Below are positions 24,876-32,872 of a stretch of 64,000 bases of DNA, in pieces; positions within the stretch are counted from its first letter, which is position 1, and each line of letters starts with the position of its first letter. The stretch covers positions 2,365,001 to 2,429,000 of the forward strand of contig NZ_CP022253.1 in assembly GCF_003119195.2 (NCBI RefSeq), given 5' to 3'. The notes beneath the pieces were generated by a model, which made no database searches, was not told the DNA's origin, and worked only from the letters and a program-made list of their open reading frames with translations. The DNA is from Azospirillum baldaniorum. GTDB lineage: Bacteria; Pseudomonadota; Alphaproteobacteria; Azospirillales; Azospirillaceae. Made by a program: the position numbers and the translations under genes.

Positions 24876-25814
24876 ATGATGAGCAAAGGGGTTGTCTATC
24901 TCGAACTGACATGCTCGGCCCTGTTTTGGGGGCTCACGTTCAACGTCGCCAAGATCGCCGTGGACTACATCCCGGCGATGACCACCGCCGGGCTGCGCTT
25001 CCTGGTGGCGGCGAGCCTGATGCTCGTTTTCATGCTGACCATCGAACGCGGCTGGGTCGCGCGGCTGAAGCGCAACTGGCTGGGTTATCTCGCGATGGCC
25101 GTCGTCGGCGTGGTGGGGTTCAACGCCTTCTTCTTCTTCGGGATGGAACACACATCGCCCACCAACGGCGCGCTGATCATGGCGACCAACCCACTGGTGA
25201 CGGCGCTCATCGCCGGCCTGTTTCTCGGAGAACCCATAAGCTCCAACCACAAGATCGGCACCCTGATCAGCTTCACCGGCGTGGCGGCGCTGATCCTGGT
25301 CGACTCCGGCGACCGTCTGGCTTCCGTCAACATCGGCGACCTGCTGGTGATCGGCGGCAACGTCTCGATGGCGCTCTACAGCATCCTCGGCAAGCGTCTG
25401 GTCAAGGACAGCACGCCCCTGATGACCACGGCGGCCAGCACGATCTTCGGTGCCGCCATCCTGTGGTCGGTCGCGCGCACCACCGAACCCGGCGTCCAGA
25501 TCGTCGACCTGCCGTGGCAGGCCTACGCTTCCATCCTCTTCATGGGGGTGTTCGGCTCGGTGCTCGCCTACATCTTCTGGAATCGCGGCATCCGAGCTAT
25601 CGGTGTCGCCGATACGGCAATCTTCTTCCACCTCGTTCCAGTCTTCACGGTGCTTCTGTCGTTCGTTCTCGGCCAGACCGTCACCATCGCCCAGATCGGT
25701 GCGGGTATTGTTGTCATCATCGGCGTGATGATATCATCTGGCGCCATGCGGAAGCTTTTGAGCGTACTCAATCCAGCGCCGGAAACGCCGATCGCCAAGT
25801 CCGAACAACTCTGA
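24876..25814 (+). CDS. EamA/DMT-family transporter (probable exporter)
   Basis: The 312-residue protein has ten hydrophobic segments in two EamA halves, with the conserved start LTCSALFWGLTFNVAKIAV and the mid-protein GALIMATNPLVTALIAGL. AGGAG precedes two adjacent ATGs (24876 and 24879), and either may be used. DMT proteins of this type export small metabolites such as amino acids or signal-like molecules. Its place after the phosphatase suggests that it releases the pathway product. The gap of 67 bp to the previous gene has no terminator. Confidence 0.9.
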   Translation: MMSKGVVYLELTCSALFWGLTFNVAKIAVDYIPAMTTAGLRFLVAASLMLVFMLTIERGWVARLKRNWLGYLAMAVVGVVGFNAFFFFGMEHTSPTNGALIMATNPLVTALIAGLFLGEPISSNHKIGTLISFTGVAALILVDSGDRLASVNIGDLLVIGGNVSMALYSILGKRLVKDSTPLMTTAASTIFGAAILWSVARTTEPGVQIVDLPWQAYASILFMGVFGSVLAYIFWNRGIRAIGVADTAIFFHLVPVFTVLLSFVLGQTVTIAQIGAGIVVIIGVMISSGAMRKLLSVLNPAPETPIAKSEQL

Positions 25815-25851
25815 TCCATAAGCGTCGATCATTTACCAAGGAGAACCAGCC

Positions 25852-26136
25852 ATGATTTGGGCCATATGGTGCAAGGACAGCGGCCGCGCGGCGGCGATCC
25901 GCAGCCAGTTCGGCAAGGATCACTCCGCGTATCTCACGGCGTCGCCGCTGCCGATCCTCATGGCTGGTCCCCTGACCGGCGACGATGGCGAGGGATCGGC
26001 GGGCAGCCTGATCCTGGTCGAGGCCGACAGCCGGGGGGCGGTGGAGGCGTTCGTCTCCGGTGACCCCTTCGCCGTCCACGGCGTGTGGGAGTCCTTCGAG
26101 GTCCAGGCTTTCCGCATGTCGCGCAAGAATCTTTGA
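25852..26136 (+). CDS. YciI-like dimeric alpha/beta-barrel protein
   Basis: The 94-residue protein shows the YciI pattern: a first strand WAIWCKD, RxxHxxYL-like KDHSAYL, the central GPLTGDDGE loop, LILVEADSRGAVEAFVSGDPF and a final strand. The family's activity is mostly unknown; some relatives act as dehydrochlorinases or metabolite cyclases. GGAG lies upstream of the ATG. It follows the exporter by 37 bp and precedes the Nudix gene by 10 bp, in the same direction, so it is probably part of the operon. Confidence 0.8.
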   Translation: MIWAIWCKDSGRAAAIRSQFGKDHSAYLTASPLPILMAGPLTGDDGEGSAGSLILVEADSRGAVEAFVSGDPFAVHGVWESFEVQAFRMSRKNL

Positions 26137-26146
26137 GGCAACCGCG

Positions 26147-27115
26147 ATGCCGGATCGGAACATCGTCTTTGCACGTTTCCCCGGAGACGAGGCCCCGGAC
26201 CTGCGAGCCCAGCCCGAACGGCTGGCCGCAGCGCGGAGTTCGCCGACCAGCCGCATCGTCCTGTTCTCCGAAGCGGGACCGTTGGTGATGGTCGGTAACG
26301 GGCCGGGGAGTGGGCCAGGAAATGGGCCAGGAAGTGGGGAGGGGAGCGTTGCCCTGTACCTGCTCGCCCCCGGCGACCTGGACGGCCTGCCCGTCCATGA
26401 GGATCTGCTGATTCCGCTCAGCACGCGGGGCGGCTGCACGACTTTCGCCGCCGCCGCGCCGGGCAGCGCCGCGCAGGCGTTCGTGTCGAACCGGACGCGA
26501 TTCGAGGACCTGCGGCGCATCGGCACGGCGCTGCCGCCCGCCGAGGCGGCGCTCGCGGCGCGGGGCGGCGCGCTGCTCAACTGGCACCGGAAGGCCCCCT
26601 TCTGCCCGGCTTGCGGCTCGCCGACCCTTGCCGACCAGGGCGGCTTCATGCGGCGCTGCGCCAACGAGCGGTGCCGGGCGGAGCATTTCCCCCGACTGGA
26701 TCCGGTTGTGATGACGCTGGTCGTTCGGCAGGACCAGTGCCTGCTCGGCCGTCAGCCGCGTTTCCCACCCGGCTTCTACACCGGTTTCGCCGGATTCATC
26801 GAGGCCGGCGAGACGATCGAGCAGGCGGCGCGGCGCGAAACGCGCGAAGAGGCGGGGGTTGACCTCGTTTCCGTCCGGTACCTGTTCTCGCAGCCCTGGC
26901 CGTTCCCGCACGTGCTGACCATCGGCTGCATCGCCGAGGCCGAAGCGGACGCCGAAGCGCGGCCGGACGGCAACGAGTTGGAGGAGGTCCGCTGGTTCAG
27001 CCGAGCCGAGGTGGAAATCATGCTGGCCCATGCCGAATCGTCGTCGCAGCCACGCATGCCCGGGCCGATGTCGCTGGCCAACCAACTCGCGCGGGCATGG
27101 ATCAGCGGCTTGTGA
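26147..27115 (+). CDS. nudC: NudC-type NAD(H) pyrophosphatase (Nudix)
   Basis: The 322-residue protein has an N-terminal domain and a zinc ribbon with CPACGS near residue 152 and CANERC about 20 residues later. A complete Nudix box follows at residues 216-238 (GFIEAGETIEQAARRET, then REEAGV). This is the NudC layout, whose members hydrolyse NADH to NMNH and AMP and remove NAD caps from RNA. The ATG at 26147 is chosen because upstream residues overlap the YciI gene. A Gly/Pro/Asn/Ser repeat at about residues 49-67 is unusual. It closes the operon; whether it serves the pathway or is a passenger is unclear. Confidence 0.87.
   Translation: MPDRNIVFARFPGDEAPDLRAQPERLAAARSSPTSRIVLFSEAGPLVMVGNGPGSGPGNGPGSGEGSVALYLLAPGDLDGLPVHEDLLIPLSTRGGCTTFAAAAPGSAAQAFVSNRTRFEDLRRIGTALPPAEAALAARGGALLNWHRKAPFCPACGSPTLADQGGFMRRCANERCRAEHFPRLDPVVMTLVVRQDQCLLGRQPRFPPGFYTGFAGFIEAGETIEQAARRETREEAGVDLVSVRYLFSQPWPFPHVLTIGCIAEAEADAEARPDGNELEEVRWFSRAEVEIMLAHAESSSQPRMPGPMSLANQLARAWISGL
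26293..26346 (+). repeat. In-frame Gly-rich microrepeat inside nudC
   Basis: Near-repeats of a 12-bp unit (GGAAATGGGCCA, GGAAGTGGGGAG, GGGAGTGGGCCA) encode GNGPGSGPGNGPGSGEG in the N-terminal domain. Such low-complexity runs grow by slippage and may differ between strains. Confidence 0.8.
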
Positions 27116-27469
27116 GGCCATGCCGAGGACGTTGGTGCAAAAAGGCCGGGCCGGTGGCGTTTCGTTGAGCCCAACCTCTTGAAGCTTCTGGGCCAACTGA
27201 TCATAGGTGACGGAACGGTGACGCGTATCACTCCACCAACGGAAACCAGCGAAGCAAGCGCCGGCCCACTCCAGAGACCCGCCAGAGCATCACAAACGCC
27301 GTCAGAACGTTTTCGGAATCCGCGGTGCCATCGTGGTGCCACGGAGATTCGGCACCCCTACAGAATTCATGCAAAATCACGCACTTAGGCGGAAGGCGCA
27401 TGAAGCGCTCTATGCACCGTGAACAAATGAAAAACCCTTGATCTCCGCAAGGAAATCAAGGGTTTAAGA
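27116..27469. other. 354-bp gap between nudC and tRNA-Met
   Basis: No gene or strong motif is visible except the tRNA terminator at its right end (27432-27465). It would be the right border of the proposed island, so remnants of mobile genes might be expected, but none is recognisable. Confidence 0.5.
27432..27465 (-). terminator. Terminator of the tRNA-Met transcript
   Basis: AAACCCTTGAT at 27432-27442 is complementary to ATCAAGGGTTT at 27455-27465, with an inner TCC-GCAA-GGA stem. On the minus strand a TTTTTC tract follows. This is a textbook intrinsic terminator just beyond the tRNA 3' end. Confidence 0.9.
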
Positions 27470-27483
27470 TGGTAGCAGCGGAG
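27468..27483 (+). repeat. Candidate right attachment site (tRNA-Met 3' end)
   Basis: GATGGTAGCAGCGGAG overlaps the last 14 bases of the tRNA-Met gene and matches 10659-10674 with one mismatch. Integrases often use tRNA 3' ends as attB, leaving the tRNA intact on one side and a short copy on the other. The direction fits, with the proposed island lying on the 3' side of the tRNA. Confidence 0.5.
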
Positions 27484-27544
27484 GGATTTGAACCCCCGAC
27501 CAAGGGATTATGATTCCCCTGCTCTACCACTGAGCTACGCTGCC
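27470..27544 (-). tRNA. tRNA-Met (anticodon CAT), probably elongator
   Basis: The minus strand folds as a 75-nt tRNA including an encoded CCA end. It has acceptor stem GGCAGCG/CGCTGCT (one G-U pair), D arm AGCTCAGTGGTAGAGC, anticodon loop ATCATAA with CAT, and T arm GGGGGTTCAAATCCC. The first pair is not the C-A mismatch of initiator tRNA, so it is elongator Met. A lysidine-type Ile-CAT tRNA cannot be fully excluded. It lies downstream of mnmA on the same strand. Confidence 0.92.
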
Positions 27545-27675
27545 ATCGTGCTTACCATCATCTCCCGGCGCGGTCCGTGTCGGTGTTGTCCGCCGCGGTT
27601 CGTGCCGGGGCCGCTTATGTATTCCAGGGGGGCCGGGGTGTCAACGCTGAAATTTCACTTTTTGCGAAGTTTTCG

Positions 27676-28809
27676 TCAGCCCTCCGTTCCGGCGATCCAG
27701 CCGCCGCCCAGCACCCGGTCGCCTTGGTAGACGACGCAGGCTTGGCCGGGCGCCACGCCGTATTGCGGCTCGTGCAGTTCGGCCTGCGCGGTGCCGTCCG
27801 CACCCAGCCGCCACACCGCCGGGGCCGGCGGCTGGGCGGAGCGGAGCTTCACCTCGACCTCCAGCCCCTCGCCGGGGGTCAGGGCGGGGCCGAGCCAGTT
27901 GACCTCGCGGATCGTCACCACGCGGCGCGCCAGATCGCGGCGCGGGCCGACGACGACGCGGCGCTGGCCGGGCTCCAGGCGGACGACGAACAGCGGCTCC
28001 TCCTCGCCCCGGATGCCGCCAATGCCCAGCCCCTTGCGCTGGCCCACCGTGTAATGGACCACGCCGCGGTGGCGGCCCAGGACGCGCCCGTCGACATGGA
28101 CGATGTCACCGGGCTCGACCGAGCCGGGGCGCAGCTTGGCCACCACGTCGGCGTAGGAGCCGTTGGGGACGAAGCAGATGTCCTGGCTGTCCGGCTTGGC
28201 CGCCACCTCCAGCCCGTGGCGCTCGGCCAGGGCGCGGGTCTCCGGCTTGGTCAGGCCGCCCAGCGGGAAGCGCAGGAACTCCAGCTGCTCGCGCGTCGTG
28301 GCGAACAGGAAATAGCTCTGGTCGCGGCCGGGATCGATGGCGCGGTGCAGCTCCGCCCCCGCCGCCCCCTGGACGCGGCGCACGTAATGGCCGGTCGCCA
28401 GCGCGTCGGCGCCGAGGTCGCGGGCGGTGTTCAGCAGGTCGCGGAACTTGACCCGCTGGTTGCAGCGCACGCAGGGGATCGGCGTCTCGCCGCGCAGATA
28501 GGTGTCGGCGAAGTCGTCGATCACGTCCTGGGAGAACTTGCCCTCGTAATCCAGCACATAATGCGGGATGCCGATGCGGTCGGCCACCTGACGGGCGTCG
28601 TAGATGTCCTGCCCGGCGCAGCAGGCGCCCGGCTTCTGCAGGGCGATGCCGTGGTCGTAGAGCTGCAGCGTGATGCCAACCACGTCGTAGCCCTCCTCCC
28701 GCAGGACGGCGGCGGTGACGGAGGAATCGACGCCGCCGGACATGGCGACGACCACGCGGGTGTCCTGGGGACGCTTGGCGATGCCGAGGGAATTGGCGTA
28801 GGAGATCAT
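27676..28809 (-). CDS. mnmA: tRNA-specific 2-thiouridylase MnmA
   Basis: The 377-residue protein has the PP-loop SGGVDSS at residues 24-30 and the two catalytic cysteines, Cys113 in CVRCNQ and Cys212 in DSQDICF. The usual C-terminal beta-barrel is present. MnmA adenylates U34 of Glu, Gln and Lys tRNAs and inserts sulfur delivered from a cysteine desulfurase through a relay. Here a cysteine desulfurase gene lies in the same minus-strand run, together with fdx and hscB, which places sulfur donor and acceptor together. About 12 residues precede the usual start of the family. Confidence 0.95.
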   Translation of the reverse strand: MISYANSLGIAKRPQDTRVVVAMSGGVDSSVTAAVLREEGYDVVGITLQLYDHGIALQKPGACCAGQDIYDARQVADRIGIPHYVLDYEGKFSQDVIDDFADTYLRGETPIPCVRCNQRVKFRDLLNTARDLGADALATGHYVRRVQGAAGAELHRAIDPGRDQSYFLFATTREQLEFLRFPLGGLTKPETRALAERHGLEVAAKPDSQDICFVPNGSYADVVAKLRPGSVEPGDIVHVDGRVLGRHRGVVHYTVGQRKGLGIGGIRGEEEPLFVVRLEPGQRRVVVGPRRDLARRVVTIREVNWLGPALTPGEGLEVEVKLRSAQPPAPAVWRLGADGTAQAELHEPQYGVAPGQACVVYQGDRVLGGGWIAGTEG

Positions 28810-28947
28810 GGCGCCCTATATGGGCTGGTTCCCAAAAAATTCACCACCGGAGAACCGGGGGCGCCGCGCCCGCGAGCGGGCTGGCGCGCCGGTTCCCCGG
28901 TGGCGGGTGCGGACCGCGGCGGCCCCGCAAGGCGCCGCGGCGGTAGG

Positions 28948-29277
28948 TCAGCGCATGGCGTTGTTGGTGCCGCCGGGAAGGCGCACGGCCAGACCGTCCA
29001 GTTCCTCGCTGATGATGATCTGGCAGCCCAGGCGCGAGGTCTTGGTCAGGCCGAAGGCGAGGTCGAGCATGTCCTCCTCGTCCTCCGAGGCCTCGTTCAG
29101 AACGTCGAACCACTCCGGCTCCACGATGACGTGGCAGGTCGAGCAGGCAAGCGAGCCCTCGCAGGCGCCTTCCAGGTCCAGGCCGTGCTTGTGCGCGACC
29201 TCGAGCACGGACAGGCCGAGCGGGGCGTCCACCTCGTGGCGGGTGCCGTTCGGCTCGATGAAGGTCATCTTGGGCAT
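28948..29277 (-). CDS. fdx: 2Fe-2S ferredoxin of the ISC type
   Basis: The 109-residue protein has cysteine ligands Cys39, Cys45, Cys48 ([10 protein letters not shown]) and Cys85, the CX5CX2C-X36-C pattern of adrenodoxin-like ISC ferredoxins. The ATG at 29277 begins [11 protein letters not shown]. It supplies electrons during Fe-S cluster assembly and perhaps to other acceptors. It is 46 bp downstream of hscB, the place where hscA would normally stand between them. Confidence 0.93.
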   Translation of the reverse strand: MPKMTFIEPNGTRHEVDAPLGLSVLEVAHKHGLDLEGACEGSLACSTCHVIVEPEWFDVLNEASEDEEDMLDLAFGLTKTSRLGCQIIISEELDGLAVRLPGGTNNAMR

Positions 29278-29323
29278 TGGGGTGCTCTCCTGAACAAAGG
29301 CGTCGGTGTGCGAGTGGCGATGG

Positions 29324-29989
29324 TTAGAGTGTCTTCGGAGCAAGGCCGGAGCGCCGCGTCCGGGATTCGGCCGCCAGCGCCTCCAACCGCTCCAGCCGCG
29401 CAAGGATGCGCGCGGCGTTGTCGGTCTGCCCGTTGCGGAAGGCAATGGCAAGATACTTGATGCAACTTTCCACGCGCTGCCCGATGTCCTGGGCCAGCCG
29501 GTCCACCGCGGCGGCGTCCGGGGCGCCATTCAGCCGGTCCGCCAGCGCCGTCACCTCCTCGTCCTCCTCCGCGGTCAACGCGGCGGCGGGAGCGTCCAGC
29601 AGGTCCAACAGATAGCGGGCGCGGCGCACCGGGTCGCGCAGCGTCTCATGGGCTTCGCCCAGCGCGTCGGCCTGGGCGCGGGCGTTGGCCTGCTGCCGCG
29701 CGCCGCGCGCCGCGAAGCGCTCCGGGTCCATGGCGCGGGAGAAGCCGGCGTGCTGGCGGGCCAAAGCCTCCGGCTCGATGTCGAAGCGGCGCTCCAGACC
29801 CAGCCGGGAGAAATGGTCGAGCGGGCGCGGCGCCTGCACCGCCCCGCAGGAATGGCAGAACATCGCGCGCGCCGCGACCGAACGGCCGCACAGCCAGCAC
29901 GGCTCCAGATCGCCGTCGATGGTCCCGGCGATGCCCTTGGGAGACTCTCCCTTGGGAAAGCGCGGCGGGCCGGAATCGGATGTCGTCAT
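29324..29989 (-). CDS. hscB: HscB-like J-domain cochaperone with altered HPD motif
   Basis: The 221-residue protein aligns without gaps to HscB from [16 protein letters not shown] through the J domain to [17 protein letters not shown] and a C-terminal three-helix domain. The invariant HPD that stimulates Hsp70 ATPase is replaced by DPE at residues 88-90. It also has an N-terminal CWLC/CHSC four-cysteine motif (31, 34, 45, 48), known from eukaryotic HSC20 and some bacterial relatives and likely to bind a metal. No hscA lies beside it. It may have lost its classical Hsp70 interaction, or it may use another partner. Confidence 0.85.
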   Translation of the reverse strand: MTTSDSGPPRFPKGESPKGIAGTIDGDLEPCWLCGRSVAARAMFCHSCGAVQAPRPLDHFSRLGLERRFDIEPEALARQHAGFSRAMDPERFAARGARQQANARAQADALGEAHETLRDPVRRARYLLDLLDAPAAALTAEEDEEVTALADRLNGAPDAAAVDRLAQDIGQRVESCIKYLAIAFRNGQTDNAARILARLERLEALAAESRTRRSGLAPKTL

Positions 29990-30133
29990 GCTTGCCGTCC
30001 GTTGAAACGCTGCACAGGTCGGCCGTGAGGGCGGCGGGTCGCCGCCGTCCCTTCGGCCGGGTGATACCCAGAAGCGGGGCGCCGCGCAACCTTACACGGC
30101 CCGCGGCGGGAGGTGGAGGTCATGGAGAGGCGA

Positions 30134-31246
30134 TTACGCCGCAGGGGCACGGGCCAGCCTTGCCGCCATCGCGGCGTAGGCGGCGGAGAAACGCTCCACC
30201 GCCGCGCCGTCGCTGTCCCAGCCCAGGCTGATCCGGATGGCGCAGGCGGCGTCCCCGGCGCTCTCGCCCATGGCCGCCAGGACGTGGGACGGCTTCACCT
30301 TGCCGCTGGAGCAGGCCGAACCGGCGCTGACTGCCACCCCGGCGAGGTCCAGCGCCATCACCTGCGTCTCCCCCGCCACGCCGGGCAGCAGCAGGTTGCT
30401 GGTGTTGCCGACCCGCGCCGCGCCGGCCCCCATCACCCGCGCGGCCGGAACGGCGGCGAGCGCCGACGCCTCCAGCGCGTCGCGCAGGGCGGTCAGGCGG
30501 GCGCTGTCGGGCAACTCCTCCCGCGCGAGGCGGGCGGCGGCGCCGAAGCCGGCGATGCCGACGACATTCTCGGTCCCGGCGCGGCGGCGCTTCTCCTGCC
30601 CGCCGCCGCGGATCAGCGCCTCCGGCTCCAGCCCGTCGGCGAGGATCAGGGCGCCCACGCCGGCGGGGCCGCCGATCTTGTGAGCCGACAGGGTCAGCAG
30701 GTCGGCGCCGAGCGTCGCAAGGTCGAGGGGCAGCCGCCCGGCGGCCTGCACCGCGTCGCAATGGACCAGCGCGCCGCGCGCGTGGGCGAGCCGCGCCGCC
30801 TCGGCCACCGGCTGGATCACGCCGGTCTCGTTGTTGGCGAGCATCAGGGAAACGAGCACGGGACCGTCTGCGTCGGCGAGCCGGCGGTCGAGCGCGGCCA
30901 TATCGGCGACGCCGTCGCGGTCCACCGGGACGCGGGCGGCGCCGGGCACCGCCTCCAGCACCGAGTCATGCTCGATCGCTGAGGTGACCACCGTCCGGCC
31001 GGGAAAGCCGCGCAGCGCCAGATTGTTGGCTTCCGTCCCGCTTCCGGTGAAGAAGACCTGGGCGGGCCGCACCCCGGCCAGGGCGGCGACCTGGGCGCGC
31101 GCCTCCTCCACCGCGCGGCGGACCGTGCGGCCGAAGCCGTGCACCGAGGACGGGTTGCCGGCGAGATCCATGGCCTGGATCATCGCCGTCTTCACCGCCG
31201 GCTTCAGAGGCGCCGAGGCGTTGTGGTCGAGATAGACGCGGGTCAT
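30134..31246 (-). CDS. Cysteine desulfurase (NifS/IscS family)
   Basis: The 370-residue protein is a PLP aminotransferase-fold enzyme. It has VYLDHNASAPL at the start, HD in SAIEHDSV, the PLP lysine Lys190 in SAHKIGGPAG, and the catalytic Cys312 in SAGSACSSGKVKPSHVL. It is shorter than IscS (about 404) and closer to NifS-like members. It converts cysteine to alanine and passes persulfide sulfur to acceptors such as scaffold proteins and MnmA. It follows iscR by 27 bp. The scaffold genes iscU and iscA that usually come next are absent. Confidence 0.92.
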   Translation of the reverse strand: MTRVYLDHNASAPLKPAVKTAMIQAMDLAGNPSSVHGFGRTVRRAVEEARAQVAALAGVRPAQVFFTGSGTEANNLALRGFPGRTVVTSAIEHDSVLEAVPGAARVPVDRDGVADMAALDRRLADADGPVLVSLMLANNETGVIQPVAEAARLAHARGALVHCDAVQAAGRLPLDLATLGADLLTLSAHKIGGPAGVGALILADGLEPEALIRGGGQEKRRRAGTENVVGIAGFGAAARLAREELPDSARLTALRDALEASALAAVPAARVMGAGAARVGNTSNLLLPGVAGETQVMALDLAGVAVSAGSACSSGKVKPSHVLAAMGESAGDAACAIRISLGWDSDGAAVERFSAAYAAMAARLARAPAA

Positions 31247-31273
31247 CGGAACGAAGGGCCGGAGGGCGCTCCC

Positions 31274-31756
31274 TTACTCCGCCGCGACCGCAGCGCCCTC
31301 GTCCGCCGGCTGCGGGCCGCGGATGGTCAGGCTGCTGGTGCCGATGATCCGCCGCTCCACCACGTCCGCCACCGTGACCGAGCTGAGATACATGTGGATC
31401 TGGTTGCCCAGCTCCTCCCACAGGTCGTGGGTCAGGCAGCGCGAGCGGTTGGTGCGGCAACCCTGCGGCGTGCCGTTGGCGCAGCGCGTCGTGCGGATCG
31501 GCTCGTCCACCGCCAGGATGATGTCGGACACGCGGGTTGCGTCCGCCGGATGGGCCAGCAGATAACCGCCGCCGGGACCGCGCACGCTCTTGACCAGACC
31601 GCCCTTGCGCAGCTTGGCGAACAGCTGCTCCAGATAGGAGAGCGAAATCTCCTGCCGGTCGGCGATGTCGGCAAGGGCGACGGGGCTCCCCTGGCTGGTG
31701 GCAGCAAGATCGACCATGGCCATGACGGCATAGCGTCCCTTGGTGCTGAGTCTCAT
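31274..31756 (-). CDS. iscR: Rrf2-family Fe-S regulator IscR
   Basis: The 160-residue protein has the Rrf2 winged helix (residues 1-80, MRLSTKGRYAVMAMVDLA) and three cluster-binding cysteines at 92, 100 and 107 in CANGTPQGC and CLTHDLW. This matches IscR, which senses Fe-S status with a 2Fe-2S cluster and controls Fe-S assembly genes. AAGGAGGG precedes the ATG. It lies between cysE and the cysteine desulfurase gene on one strand and so is likely autoregulatory for the run. Confidence 0.93.
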   Translation of the reverse strand: MRLSTKGRYAVMAMVDLAATSQGSPVALADIADRQEISLSYLEQLFAKLRKGGLVKSVRGPGGGYLLAHPADATRVSDIILAVDEPIRTTRCANGTPQGCRTNRSRCLTHDLWEELGNQIHMYLSSVTVADVVERRIIGTSSLTIRGPQPADEGAAVAAE

Positions 31757-31833
31757 TTTACCCTCCTTACCCTTCCTTCACCCCGGCCCGACCGTCCAGC
31801 GGATCGGCGCCAAGCCTCGTGTTTGTGTTTGGT

Positions 31834-32607
31834 TCAACAGGACGCCGCCGGACCGCCGTCGACGGACACCGGCTGGCGCACCCCATTGTCGGGCCGGGCG
31901 CTCCCGTTGGGAACGCCCGATGTTTCGTATACGGATGAATTATGCGCGTCCCCGCGCTCCGATTCCAGTTCCTCGACGCGCCGGCGCAGGGTCGATACCT
32001 GATCGAGCAGGCCGTTCAGCGCGCGCGCCACCGGATCGGGGATGTCGCCACAGGGCGTGCCGTAGGGCATGAACTTCTGCGTCTCGACGCGGTCGCGCGT
32101 CACCACCGCCTTGGCCGGGATGCCGACCACCGCGATGCCCGGCGCCACATCCGCCACCACGACGGCGTTGGCGCCGACGCGGGCTCCGCGCCCGATGGTG
32201 ATGGCGCCCAGCACCTTGGCCCCAGCGCCGACGATCACGCCGCTTTCCAGCGTGGGATGGCGCTTGCCCTGGTTCAGCGAGGTGCCGCCCAGCGTAACCC
32301 CATGATAGAGCATCACGTCGTCGCCGATCTCGGCGGTCTCGCCGATGACGACGCCCATGCCGTGGTCGATGAAGAAGCGGCGCCCGATGGTCGCCCCCGG
32401 ATGGATCTCGATCCCGGTCAGCGCGCGGGCGATCTGCGAGACGGCGCGCGCCATCAGGTGCCAGCGGCGATCCCAGCAATAGCGCGCGACGCGGTGCAGG
32501 ACGATGGCATGGAAGCCCGGATAGCACAACGCGACCTCGGCCCGTGACCGCGCGGCCGGGTCGCGGGCCATGATACCGTCGATCTCTTCGCGAAGATGCT
32601 TGAACAC
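31834..32607 (-). CDS. cysE: Serine O-acetyltransferase
   Basis: The start is set at GTG 32607 because family similarity begins [20 protein letters not shown]. Upstream in-frame residues look like translated promoter. The 257-residue product has the N-terminal helical domain and then hexapeptide repeats of a left-handed beta helix ([35 protein letters not shown]). The catalytic His/Asp pair lies in these repeats. It makes O-acetylserine, the cysteine precursor. Its position upstream of iscR and a cysteine desulfurase gene links cysteine supply to Fe-S and thiolation demand. The Pro/Ser-rich tail of about 40 residues is longer than usual. Confidence 0.9.
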   Translation of the reverse strand: MFKHLREEIDGIMARDPAARSRAEVALCYPGFHAIVLHRVARYCWDRRWHLMARAVSQIARALTGIEIHPGATIGRRFFIDHGMGVVIGETAEIGDDVMLYHGVTLGGTSLNQGKRHPTLESGVIVGAGAKVLGAITIGRGARVGANAVVVADVAPGIAVVGIPAKAVVTRDRVETQKFMPYGTPCGDIPDPVARALNGLLDQVSTLRRRVEELESERGDAHNSSVYETSGVPNGSARPDNGVRQPVSVDGGPAASC

Positions 32608-32872
32608 CGGAACACCCGCCGTGGTATAGTCCGCCCTCTTGCCGGAAGAGGTGATCTTTCGCAAGAGCCCTCGACCCGTGCCTCGCCGGTCGCGCGGGTT
32701 GCCCTGGAAGGACGCATCGACGCATATATGATGACCAAGCAAAACGGTCAAGAATTGTGTGCGAAAAATCCATGCTTGTCCATGGGCAACCACGTCCGCT
32801 TGCCGTGGCGTCCGCTCACCGCTCCGCCGGTGGTCCGGATCACCTTATATTCGCGTCAGGATCGCCGTTCCC
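32608..32872. promoter_or_regulatory. Divergent region between cysE and a hydrolase gene
   Basis: This 265-bp gap contains AT-richer patches on both sides (TATATGATGACC near 32725 and CACCTTATATTCG near 32840), as expected for two divergent promoters. No clear operator repeats are seen. Confidence 0.4.
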
